DNA of 11,718 nucleotides from an uncultured Collinsella sp. (GCA_900754075.1 CAAEBN010000053.1:1-11718); one strand, 5' to 3'. Positions 1-5,691 are shown, counted from the stretch's first letter. The notes: generated from the sequence alone by a model not told the origin. Program-made: numbers and translations.

Positions 1-7
1 TAGGATA

Positions 8-514
8 TCAACCGTGTTCCAGGTTCCAGGACGCCGGGCCGACTCGCTTCGGATCGGGCGCTACACCAACTTTCTCGACACTACCTTTTGGAATGCCCCA
101 GGTTAGGGCAAAAAGAACAAGGCACGCTGCGATGCCCCACGAGCCCGGTATTTTTTGAAGTAACGGACGGGTGAGTGCAACCACCGCGGTGCACGCCGCC
201 ATGCAATAAATGATGCCAAAGTTTACCGAATCGTCGACTGATACCAGTGTAGTTGCAATCCATACGACCAAAGCTGCGGCCGCGTACTTGAGGGCGCGCT
301 TAACGTTATTACGCGAGAGCGTGCACATCCAACCGGCGATAAACAAAAATACCCAGCTGATACTTGCGCGCCAGATATCCTGGAAAACCGTTTCGGTAAA
401 CCATGGCATATCCCATCCATATAGGTAGGCCAAATCGTAGCAGGCGTGAAAACCTGCCATCGACAGCATCGTAAACCCGCGGACGGTATCAAATATGGTG
501 ATGCGTTTTTGCAT
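8..514 (-). CDS. Heparan-alpha-glucosaminide N-acetyltransferase-like (DUF1624) membrane protein, probably C-terminally truncated
   Basis: The protein has 168 residues and is mostly hydrophobic, with about five membrane segments (roughly residues 12-32, 48-65, 73-95, 98-115 and 126-142). The N-terminal stretch RGFTMLSMAGFHACYDL, with a His at residue 23, and FLFIAGWMC near 57-64 resemble the HGSNAT catalytic-domain / DUF1624 family of membrane acyltransferases; the bacterial substrate is unknown. Relatives usually have about 230-250 residues with more membrane helices. Here the hydrophobic pattern stops near residue 142 and a charged tail (KRVGPASWNLEHG) runs to a TGA. This may be a frameshifted or truncated gene, but the window ends too soon to tell. 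Its ATG overlaps the lexA stop by one base (TAATG), so it is probably translated by coupling to lexA. Family assignment is by motif memory only. Confidence 0.65.
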   Translation of the reverse strand: MQKRITIFDTVRGFTMLSMAGFHACYDLAYLYGWDMPWFTETVFQDIWRASISWVFLFIAGWMCTLSRNNVKRALKYAAAALVVWIATTLVSVDDSVNFGIIYCMAACTAVVALTRPLLQKIPGSWGIAACLVLFALTWGIPKGSVEKVGVAPDPKRVGPASWNLEHG

Positions 515-1158
515 TACGAGAACCGGCGCATTAATCCGACAACCTTACCCAAAATAACGGGGTTCGTCGCATAGATGGGCTCCATAGTGTCGTTCTCGGG
601 CTGCAAGCGCACGCGCCCCTGCTCCTTGTAGAACGTCTTGACAGTCGCCGAGCCATCGATCATAGCCACGACGATTTCGCCGTTCATCGCGCTCTTTTGC
701 TCGCGAACGATAATGTAGTCACCGTTGTAGATGCCGACATTGATCATTGAGCTGCCGTGCACTTCAAGGATAAAGGAGCCCTGGTCTGTGGCGATTTCGG
801 TCGGGATGGTAAAGGTGTCCTCGATATTTTGTTCGGCTAGAATGGGAATCCCAGCCGCGACGCGACCGACGAGCGGCAGCGAGACCGTTCCGCGGGGCGC
901 CGTGGGTTCATCGGATTTGGAAATCGAGACAGAGGATCCGTCCTCATCAAAGAGCTCTAGGGCGCGAGGCTTGGTGGCATCGCGCTTGAGCAGCCCTCGA
1001 GCTTCCAAGGCAGAGAGATGGGCATGCACCGTGCTGGGGGAGGAGAGGCCTACGGCCGATGCCATCTCGCGCACACTGGGCGGATAGCCCTTCTCCTGCT
1101 GATATTCCTTGATGAAGTCGTAAATCTGCTGCTGACGCTTGGTAATTTTGCGAGCCAT
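514..1158 (-). CDS. lexA: LexA SOS repressor (self-cleaving protease)
   Basis: LexA represses DNA-damage genes and cleaves itself when RecA filaments form. The protein has 214 residues. A winged helix-turn-helix occupies about 1-65 (start MARKITKRQQQIYDFIKEY; SSPSTVHAHL in the recognition-helix region). The S24 peptidase half has the cleavage site Ala102-Gly103 in GRVAAGIP, the nucleophile Ser137 in HGSSM and the general-base Lys174 in ATVKTF. An in-frame ATG lies 35 codons upstream, but the ATG at 1158 is preferred because AGAGGA precedes it by about seven bases and the family begins here. The upstream ATG would also put part of the operator region inside the gene. It is divergent from the LysM gene and autoregulated through three operators in the shared spacer. 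Its stop codon overlaps the start of the membrane protein gene downstream. Confidence 0.97.
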   Translation of the reverse strand: MARKITKRQQQIYDFIKEYQQEKGYPPSVREMASAVGLSSPSTVHAHLSALEARGLLKRDATKPRALELFDEDGSSVSISKSDEPTAPRGTVSLPLVGRVAAGIPILAEQNIEDTFTIPTEIATDQGSFILEVHGSSMINVGIYNGDYIIVREQKSAMNGEIVVAMIDGSATVKTFYKEQGRVRLQPENDTMEPIYATNPVILGKVVGLMRRFS

Positions 1159-1182
1159 CAGGGGATCCTCTCTGCCAATGTC

Positions 1183-1194
1183 AAACAAATGTTC
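1183..1194. promoter_or_regulatory. LexA operator, box 1 (imperfect)
   Basis: The sequence is AAAC-AAAT-GTTC followed by G, matching the Gram-positive/actinobacterial SOS box GAAC-N4-GTTC with one mismatch in the left half. It lies closest to lexA, near the expected lexA transcription start: a possible minus-strand -10 AATAAT sits at 1196-1201. Confidence 0.65.
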
Positions 1195-1203
1195 GATTAT
1201 TGC

Positions 1204-1231
1204 TTGACAGGAACAACTGTTCGAAGATAAT
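1204..1231 (+). promoter_or_regulatory. Sigma-70-type promoter of the LysM–nrdR–dut unit
   Basis: A consensus -35 TTGACA (1204-1209) is followed after 16 bases by GATAAT (1226-1231), five of six matches to TATAAT. LexA box 2 fills the spacer and box 3 lies at about +1 to +12, giving a typical SOS-repressed promoter. Confidence 0.75.
1211..1222. promoter_or_regulatory. LexA operator, box 2
   Basis: GAAC-AACT-GTTC is a perfect match to the GAAC-N4-GTTC core, flanked by G as in many SOS boxes. It lies between the -35 and -10 of the predicted LysM-gene promoter and in the middle of the lexA upstream region, so a bound repressor should block both genes. Confidence 0.85.
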
Positions 1232-1238
1232 AATAACC

Positions 1239-1250
1239 GAACATTCGTTC
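1239..1250. promoter_or_regulatory. LexA operator, box 3
   Basis: GAAC-ATTC-GTTC, preceded by C and followed by T, is a perfect core match to the SOS box. It falls at the predicted transcription start of the LysM gene. It is spaced 28 bp from box 2, the same distance that separates boxes 1 and 2. Confidence 0.88.
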
Positions 1251-1321
1251 TCGCGCTAGACATTTTTGTCCGCGCGGCTTGATAAAACTGTTCTCAGCAA
1301 AACACGCGAGAGGAGAACATG

Positions 1322-1771
1322 ATGAACGCAACGGATATGGTCCAGGGAAACCTCGCCCTTAAGCTCGTGGCACCTGCGGCGCCGGCTTTCACGGTTGTCA
1401 AAGGCGGTCGGTCTGGTTTCCAAACACTGCCTGGTAAGCCCGTCCGCAGCCAGTGCGTCGCCACGACTTCGGCCCCCGTTGCTCTGAAGGCCTCGACGAT
1501 TGTCGCCCTGGCCGTTGCGTTCACGCTCTTCTTTGTACTTGCTACCTCGATCTTCAGCGCTCGTCACGCCGCATATGCCGAGTCGGTATCCAACGTTACC
1601 TACGAGACCGTCCGTGTTCAGTCTGGTGATTCCTTGTGGTCGCTTGCCCAGGAGCATCCGATTGAGGGTCTTTCCACACAGGAGACCTCTGATATGATCC
1701 GCAACGTCAATCACCTGGAGCATGGCTCGCTCGATGCCGGTGCGCATCTTAAAGTTCCCGCACGTTCCTAA
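1322..1771 (+). CDS. SOS-induced membrane-anchored LysM protein (YneA/DivS/Rv2719c-like cell-division suppressor)
   Basis: The product has 149 residues. A cytoplasmic N-terminal stretch of about 50 residues is followed by one membrane helix (about 54-79, ALKASTIVALAVAFTLFF), a short linker and a LysM domain (about 95-146; YETVRVQSGDSLWSLAQ ... GAHLKVP) outside the cell, where LysM binds peptidoglycan. The position opposite lexA, next to nrdR and behind LexA boxes matches SOS division suppressors YneA of Bacillus, DivS of Corynebacterium and Rv2719c of Mycobacterium, so a damage-induced division checkpoint is inferred. Two ATGs stand in tandem at 1319 and 1322. The second is chosen because AGGAG (1311-1315) is six bases from it and only three from the first. 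The N-terminal part shows no domain I recognise. Confidence 0.88.
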   Translation: MNATDMVQGNLALKLVAPAAPAFTVVKGGRSGFQTLPGKPVRSQCVATTSAPVALKASTIVALAVAFTLFFVLATSIFSARHAAYAESVSNVTYETVRVQSGDSLWSLAQEHPIEGLSTQETSDMIRNVNHLEHGSLDAGAHLKVPARS

Positions 1772-1785
1772 GATTTACGCACCGT

Positions 1786-1827
1786 CGCATGGTACCCTTG
1801 TAATCGTTTTAGAGGAGGTACCATGCG
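1786..1827 (+). promoter_or_regulatory. Perfect 11-bp inverted repeat enclosing the nrdR ribosome site and start codon
   Basis: CGCATGGTACC (1786-1796) is the exact reverse complement of GGTACCATGCG (1817-1827), separated by 20 bases. The right arm contains the last two bases of the AGGAGG ribosome site and the nrdR ATG (1823-1825). In a transcript read through from the LysM gene the stem would hide the start. As DNA it could instead be an operator. A weak -10-like TGTAAT at 1799-1804 could start a leaderless-like transcript without the left arm. Confidence 0.6.
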
Positions 1828-2266
1828 CTGTCCCAAATGCGGCAAGGCACATACCCGCGTTGTTGATTCCCGCATGCAGGAATCTAATAACACCATCAAG
1901 CGCCGTCGCGAATGCTGCTCATGCAATTATCGCTTTACGACATTTGAGCGTTGTGAAGACCCTATCGAGGTCATTAAGTCAGACGGATCCAAGCAACGGT
2001 TCGATCGCAATAAGCTGCTGGTCGGTTTGATGCGCGCCACGATCAAGCGAGATATCGATACTAAAAAGCTCAACGAGATCATTGACGATATTGAGGTTGA
2101 GCTTCGCTCCCGTACGCTCACGGCCGTTACGTCTCATGAGCTGGGCGATATGGTTCTTAAGCGGCTGGCCAAGATCGATAAAGTGGCCTACATCCGCTTT
2201 GCCTCGGTCTATCGCGATTTCAAAGACGTCGATGAGTTTCTGCAAGAGCTCGACAAGTTAAGGTGA
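1823..2266 (+). CDS. nrdR: Transcriptional repressor NrdR of ribonucleotide reductase genes
   Basis: NrdR senses ATP/dATP and represses ribonucleotide reductase genes. The 147-residue protein has the usual family length. It has an N-terminal zinc ribbon with Cys3, Cys6, Cys31 and Cys34 (MRCPKCG ... RRRECCSCNYRFTT), with an extra Cys at 32, then an ATP-cone from about residue 49 to 139. AGGAGG is four bases before the ATG. The position beside the lexA-divergent LysM gene matches corynebacteria and mycobacteria. It starts 51 bases after the LysM gene and ends four bases before dut, so it probably shares the SOS promoter. The start codon lies in the 11-bp inverted repeat described separately. 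Confidence 0.97.
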   Translation: MRCPKCGKAHTRVVDSRMQESNNTIKRRRECCSCNYRFTTFERCEDPIEVIKSDGSKQRFDRNKLLVGLMRATIKRDIDTKKLNEIIDDIEVELRSRTLTAVTSHELGDMVLKRLAKIDKVAYIRFASVYRDFKDVDEFLQELDKLR

Positions 2267-2270
2267 TTTC

Positions 2271-2714
2271 ATGTCCAACATTACCGTTAACATTAAGCGT
2301 CTCGACCCAACCGTCGAACTTCCCAAATACGCCCATCCCACGGATGCCGGCCTGGACCTGCGTTCCAACGAGGATTGCATTCTGAAGCCCTTTGAGCGTC
2401 GTCTGGTCTCCACGGGCCTCGCTATCGCCCTGCCCGACGGCTACGCCGGCTTCGTCCAGCCCCGCAGCGGCCTGGCCATTAAGCAGGGCCTGTCTATAGT
2501 CAACACGCCTGGCCTCATCGACGCTCACTATCGAGGAGAACTTAAAGTCATCCTCATCAACCTAGACCCTACGAACAACATCCAAATCAACAAAGGCGAC
2601 CGCATTGCCCAACTCGTCATCCAAGAAGTCCCCACGGTCAACCTCATAGAAGTACAAGAACTAGACGAAACCGACCGAGGAGCCGGCGGTTTCGGTTCTA
2701 GCGGTGTTGCTTAG
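2271..2714 (+). CDS. dut: Deoxyuridine 5'-triphosphate nucleotidohydrolase (dUTPase)
   Basis: dUTPase splits dUTP to dUMP and pyrophosphate, keeping uracil out of DNA and feeding dTMP synthesis. The 147-residue protein has all five motifs of the homotrimeric family in order: DAGLDL (25-30), PRSGLA (64-69), NTPGLIDAHYRGEL (78-91, with catalytic Asp84 and the uracil-site Tyr87), GDRIAQLV (109-116) and the C-terminal loop RGAGGFGSSG (136-145) that closes over the phosphates. Its ribosome site AAGGTGA overlaps the nrdR stop and lies six bases before the ATG, so translation is probably coupled. Placing it with nrdR groups dNTP-pool control in one transcript that is likely damage-inducible. Confidence 0.97.
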   Translation: MSNITVNIKRLDPTVELPKYAHPTDAGLDLRSNEDCILKPFERRLVSTGLAIALPDGYAGFVQPRSGLAIKQGLSIVNTPGLIDAHYRGELKVILINLDPTNNIQINKGDRIAQLVIQEVPTVNLIEVQELDETDRGAGGFGSSGVA

Positions 2715-2734
2715 ACGCTTCCGTCCGCTCACCC

Positions 2735-2800
2735 GTGGGAGGCCCCTATATATCATTTCATGCTCATACATTCTTGCGGGGCGCTCGTATCTCTCCCGCC
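2735..2800 (+). repeat. Decayed half-copy A of the palindromic element
   Basis: It starts GTGGGAGGCCCCTATATATC, resembling the arm of the 98-bp copy at 3118-3215. It continues with a diverged core (CATTTCATGCTCATACATTC for CATCCCGTGCTCAAACATTC) and then GGGGCGCTCG...CTCCCG. The returning arm is missing, so it cannot form the full hairpin. The ATATCAT core motif begins at 2750. Confidence 0.65.
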
Positions 2801-2805
2801 CGTCT

Positions 2806-2863
2806 CTCACACATATCATCCCATGCTCAAACATTCTCGCTTCGCAGGGGCGCACGGATCCCG
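2806..2863 (+). repeat. Decayed half-copy B of the palindromic element
   Basis: CTCACACATATCATCCCATG followed by CTCAAACATTCTCGCTTCGC nearly equals the left half of the copy at 2864-2961. It then switches to GGGGCGCACGGATCCCG, a tail it shares with half-copy A but not with the two full copies. Its ATATCAT begins at 2813, 63 bp after that of copy A and 71 bp before that of the full copy. Confidence 0.7.
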
Positions 2864-2961
2864 CTTTCGCCTGAGCCCCACACATATCATCCCGTGCTCA
2901 AACATTCTCGCTTCGCTGCGAAACTGCGCGCGGGACGATATGTGTGGGGCTCAGGCGAAAG
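2864..2961 (+). repeat. 98-bp palindromic element, full copy C
   Basis: A 25-bp perfect stem (2864-2888 with 2937-2961) continues after one A-C mismatch for five further pairs and then weaker pairing; the middle reads CAAACATTCTCGCTTCGCTG. The inner 58 bp (2884-2941) matches the reverse complement of 3138-3195 at 57 of 58 bases. The outer 20-bp arms begin CTTTCGCCTGAGCCCC and differ from those of the other copy. No target-site duplication is visible. It could be a REP/MITE-type element mobilised in trans or a structured RNA; no protein gene is inside. Confidence 0.85.
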
Positions 2962-2991
2962 GGCTACATGCTTGAGATATAACAATCTTTC

Positions 2992-3050
2992 TAGTAAGCC
3001 GACGCGACAAAGGGCCGCCCCCTTGTCGCGTCGGCTTACTATATTTTTCT
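2992..3050 (+). terminator. Strong intrinsic terminator of the LysM–nrdR–dut unit
   Basis: A 19-bp perfect stem (2992-3010 with 3023-3041; left arm TAGTAAGCCGACGCGACAA), one mismatch and three more G-C pairs around a short loop is followed by TATTTTTCTTTT. The T-run is on the + strand only. It lies about 280 bp past the dut stop, beyond the palindromic element. Confidence 0.88.
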
Positions 3051-3117
3051 TTTCCGGTTTCGCCTTTGATAGTTCTACTGGATGGGACTCTAGCGTAGCT
3101 GCTAGTACGTAAACGCA

Positions 3118-3215
3118 GCTTGCCTGTGGGGGCCTATATATCGTCCCGCGCGCAGTTTCGCAGCGCAGCGAGAATGTTTGAGCACGGGATGATATATAGG
3201 CCCCCACAGGCAAGC
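3118..3215 (-). repeat. 98-bp palindromic element, full copy D (inverted relative to copy C)
   Basis: The stem is perfect for 25 bp (3118-3142 with 3191-3215), then has a G-T wobble and five more pairs. Length, core and arm size are the same as for the copy at 2864-2961, but it is inverted and the outer 20-bp arm is GCTTGCCTGTGGGGGCCTAT. It ends 13 bp from the glycosyltransferase stop, so it would lie in that gene's 3' untranslated RNA. No T-run follows on either strand, so it is not a standard intrinsic terminator. Confidence 0.85.
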
Positions 3216-3228
3216 GGACAGTCCGAAG

Positions 3229-4530
3229 CTAGCGGATATGCGCGGGTTTTTCGCCCCAGTAGAAGCGGCAGAAGGCTCGTTTACGTTTTTGGGGTTTGCC
3301 TACGAGTTCCATGGTTGCGATGGCTATGTCCTCGGCTGCGTGGGGGCGGCGTAGTACTTCGCCGTTGATGAGCAATGCCTTGAGCGACTCCGGATGATCG
3401 TGGAGATGGCGCAACGTCACGATAAGCTCTCGTGCCGTGGTTACGTGCATGCTGGCGCCCATGCCGGTGAGCATGGTGGTGTTGGCCTTTTCCTGGCCAT
3501 ATGACTTGCCCAGCAGGATCATCGGCAGATGTGCACAGAGACACTCGGTGACCGTGAGTCCGCCGGATTTGAGGATTGCCAGGTCGCAGCCGTGCATGAG
3601 GGCTGCCATGTCGTCGACATAGTCCAACACCGTGACGTTCTCGAGCTTCATGGCATCGAAGAGCGTCTTCAGTCGGGTGGCATACTCCACGTCTTTGCCG
3701 GGCAAAAAGACAAAGTGCATGTCTTCGAAGCTGCGCAGGAAGGGGAGTGTGTGGTCCATCGCCGCGCGAAAGCGGACGTACGGCTGAGGCAGGCTGGCAC
3801 CGGCCATTACCAGCACGACGGTTTTGTCGATGGGGAGGTTGAACTTGGCTAGCTCTTCCTCGCGATCGTAATCCGTGTCGAATCCGGCGCGAATAGGAAT
3901 GCCGGTAATGCGAATCTTTGACTCGGGTACCTTGCGCGGACGCAGCGTTTCGGCCATAAATTCGTTGGCAACACAGAACAGATCGGTGTCCTTGTGGGGC
4001 CACCAGCCCTCGACTTCGTAGTCGGTCGGTACGCAGATAACCGGATAATCGATACCCGTAATTACGCGGGCGCCCACGGCAACATTGGCTGCCGTGATGT
4101 GCGTTGCGACCACGGCTATGGGCCTGCGGTTACGAATATATTCGTTGAAGGCGGGGAACATAATTCGCGACCATGCCGTGCCGCCACCCCAGAGAAGATG
4201 TCCCGTAAGCGTATATCGCCAGGTCAGGTCGTAAATGGGGCGCGTGGCTCCCGTAAAAGAAGCCGCGGTCTTATTGCCGTCGAATTTAATACGTCCAAAA
4301 TCAAGGATATCGAGCACTTCAATCTCAACATCCTCGGGGATGCCATTGGTGCCGCGGATGAGGTCGAATGCTTGCGCAATCGCATTTGCGGCGGCCTTGT
4401 GACCCGAGCCGACCGAGGCGTGCACGATGGTCACGAGAGGTTTTTGCTGTGCCAAGAGCGTGGTTTGCTCCGATTGGGGAGTGCTGTGCGTGAGCAGGGG
4501 AGCGTCGTCGCTCGTCTGCGTCTGATCCAT
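3229..4530 (-). CDS. MGDG synthase-family glycosyltransferase (processive diacylglycerol glycosyltransferase-like)
   Basis: The product has 433 residues and a GT28/GT-B fold of the MGDG synthase/UgtP type, which moves a sugar from UDP-sugar to diacylglycerol to make membrane glycolipids. The N-terminal MGDG-synthase domain has HASVGSGHKAAANAIA (37-52), corresponding to the family's H-x-SxGxGH-xxAA motif. The C-terminal donor half has KSGGLTVTEC (321-330; KPGG-type motif) and YGQEKAN (344-350; PGQExxN-type motif). About 30 polar residues precede the fold and a basic tail (KPQKRKRAFCRFYWGEKP) may touch the membrane. The start at 4530 is chosen over an ATG 13 codons upstream because GGGGAG stands six bases before it. 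The sugar and lipid specificity cannot be read from sequence; a MurG role is unlikely given the N-terminal motif. Confidence 0.88.
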   Translation of the reverse strand: MDQTQTSDDAPLLTHSTPQSEQTTLLAQQKPLVTIVHASVGSGHKAAANAIAQAFDLIRGTNGIPEDVEIEVLDILDFGRIKFDGNKTAASFTGATRPIYDLTWRYTLTGHLLWGGGTAWSRIMFPAFNEYIRNRRPIAVVATHITAANVAVGARVITGIDYPVICVPTDYEVEGWWPHKDTDLFCVANEFMAETLRPRKVPESKIRITGIPIRAGFDTDYDREEELAKFNLPIDKTVVLVMAGASLPQPYVRFRAAMDHTLPFLRSFEDMHFVFLPGKDVEYATRLKTLFDAMKLENVTVLDYVDDMAALMHGCDLAILKSGGLTVTECLCAHLPMILLGKSYGQEKANTTMLTGMGASMHVTTARELIVTLRHLHDHPESLKALLINGEVLRRPHAAEDIAIATMELVGKPQKRKRAFCRFYWGEKPAHIR

Positions 4531-4567
4531 CGATAACTCCCCTTCGACGTTGTAACACGGATTTATC

Positions 4568-4588
4568 ATTGTAGTGCATGAGTGTCAC
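4568..4588 (-). promoter_or_regulatory. Weak candidate promoter of the glycosyltransferase gene
   Basis: On the minus strand TACAAT (4568-4573) is a good -10, and GTGACA (4583-4588) resembles a -35, but they are only nine bases apart and cannot work as a pair. GTGACA does stand 17 bases before a poorer -10, TAAATC. The divergent 118-bp spacer with trxB should contain promoters for both genes, but neither is clear. Confidence 0.25.
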
Positions 4589-4648
4589 GTTCACGTAAAT
4601 TTGGGTATGAGCGCAAAGAACGACAACGTTTCGACGAGAGGACTCTTC

Positions 4649-5587
4649 ATGATTACCGATCAGACAATCGACGTTGCGATCATCGGCGGCGGCCCCGCGG
4701 GCTATGCTGCCGCCATTTATGCGGCGCGCGCCAACCTGACGACGACTGTCCTTGAGCAGGGCATGTCGGGCGGACAGATTGCCACGAGCAACGAGATTGA
4801 GAATTATCCTGGCATTCCGCTACTGAGCGGTGCCGAACTTGGTGAGCGGTTCCAACAGCATGCTGAAGGCCTGGGGGCTCAGGTTGAATGGAGTATGGTG
4901 ACGGGCGTCGATTACGATGCCGATGCGGCTCAATTTACCATCCATCATGACATGGGCGACACAGCGGCGAAGAGCGTCATTGCGTGCATGGGCGCCACGC
5001 CGCGTCCTGCGGGTTTTGTTGGCGAGGACAAGTATCGCGGTCGTGGCGTTTCGTACTGCGCGACCTGTGACGGCATGTTCTTCCGTGGCAAGCAAGTCTT
5101 TGTTATCGGAGGCGGCAATTCGGCATGCGAGGAGGCGCTGTTCCTGTCTGACATTGCCTGCAGCGTGACCATCGTGCTACGCCGCGATCAGTTCCGTGCA
5201 CCCGAGGGCGTTGTGAATAAGGTGCTTGCTAAGGACAATATTTCAGTTAGGTACCAAACTAGTATTGTTGAGCTTTCTGGTGAAGCGATGCCCACGACAA
5301 TCGCGTTCAAGGACAATGCGACTGGTGAACTGCACACTGAGTCCTTTGAACCTGGCTCATTTGGCATTTTTGTCTTTACGGGGACGCAGCCACATACCGA
5401 ACTTGTTGAGCATCTAGTCGATCTGGCTCCCGACGGCGGCATCCTTACCGACGATTCGATGGCTACCCGTACGCCCGGCTTATTCGCAGCCGGCGATATC
5501 CGTTCCAAGCGTTTACGCCAGGTTGTGACCGCCGTTTCGGACGGAGCCATAGCGGCAACCAGCGCATACGCTTTCCTACGCGGATAA
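4649..5587 (+). CDS. trxB: Thioredoxin-disulfide reductase (NADPH, FAD)
   Basis: This flavoenzyme passes electrons from NADPH via FAD to thioredoxin in the cytoplasm. The 312-residue product has the expected length. An FAD-binding Rossmann motif, AIIGGGPAGYAA, lies at 10-21 and the redox-active pair Cys137-Ala-Thr-Cys140 is in SYCATCDGMFF. The NADPH-binding motif is VIGGGNSACEEA (152-163), with the 2'-phosphate-binding RRD at 178-180, and the C-terminal FAD loop is TPGLFAAGDIR (275-285), followed by RQVVTAVSDGAIAA. An in-frame ATG 25 codons upstream is rejected because AGAGGA precedes the ATG at 4649 and the FAD domain begins there. It is divergent from the glycosyltransferase and followed by a hairpin. 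A flavodoxin/ferredoxin reductase is less likely given the CATC motif. Confidence 0.96.
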   Translation: MITDQTIDVAIIGGGPAGYAAAIYAARANLTTTVLEQGMSGGQIATSNEIENYPGIPLLSGAELGERFQQHAEGLGAQVEWSMVTGVDYDADAAQFTIHHDMGDTAAKSVIACMGATPRPAGFVGEDKYRGRGVSYCATCDGMFFRGKQVFVIGGGNSACEEALFLSDIACSVTIVLRRDQFRAPEGVVNKVLAKDNISVRYQTSIVELSGEAMPTTIAFKDNATGELHTESFEPGSFGIFVFTGTQPHTELVEHLVDLAPDGGILTDDSMATRTPGLFAAGDIRSKRLRQVVTAVSDGAIAATSAYAFLRG

Positions 5588-5627
5588 GTACGATAATATA
5601 TCTTATGTAAGGTTGCTATCTTTAAAC

Positions 5628-5669
5628 AAAGTGGTTGGCCGGTGCTTCAATGTGCTGTCCAACCACTTT
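5628..5669 (+). terminator. Hairpin after trxB, probable weak terminator
   Basis: AAAGTGGTTGG (5628-5638) pairs perfectly with CCAACCACTTT (5659-5669), an 11-bp stem with a 20-base loop, followed by TACTT. The T-run is short, so termination may be leaky, or the dyad could be a regulator site before the DUF1836 gene. The rest of the 154-bp trxB–DUF1836 spacer has a -10-like TACAAT at 5712-5717 without a clear -35. Confidence 0.55.
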
Positions 5670-5691
5670 TACTTAGCGGGTATGTGGTATG

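Larger units (their letters stand above)
2715..3228. other. 514-bp non-coding palindrome-rich gap between convergent genes
   Basis: No credible gene is seen between dut and the glycosyltransferase. Short open frames cross the gap, but they simply translate the repeats in several frames and strands and lack ribosome sites. The gap holds, in order, two decayed half-elements (2735-2800 and 2806-2863), a full 98-bp palindrome (2864-2961), a long-stem terminator (2992-3050), about 65 bp of plain AT-richer DNA and a second 98-bp palindrome in opposite orientation (3118-3215). Confidence 0.85.

Noticed and set aside
1282..1293. A fourth LexA box around ATAA-AACT-GTTC before the LysM gene
   Set aside because: The left half matches GAAC poorly, and the position does not follow the 28-bp spacing.
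2880..2945. NrdR-box-like ACACATAT / ATATGTGT in the palindrome
   Set aside because: The two halves are about 50 bp apart, not a compact 16-bp NrdR box, and belong to the arm and core of the repeat.
2735..3112. Open frames through the palindrome array on both strands, one giving a 125-residue product
   Set aside because: They translate repeat DNA, recur as similar peptides in different frames and strands (FEHGMI-type), and lack ribosome sites.
2735..3215. CRISPR array as an explanation for the repeated units
   Set aside because: Units are 98 bp or half-size, unequally spaced and in both orientations, with no regular unique spacers and no cas genes.
3994..4536. 180-residue open frame on the + strand
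   Set aside because: It is antisense to the glycosyltransferase gene, which has full family motifs; it has no ribosome site or family resemblance.
4574..4648. Upstream ATG extension of trxB
   Set aside because: The extension has no ribosome site and no homology to the FAD domain start, and it would fill the divergent promoter region.
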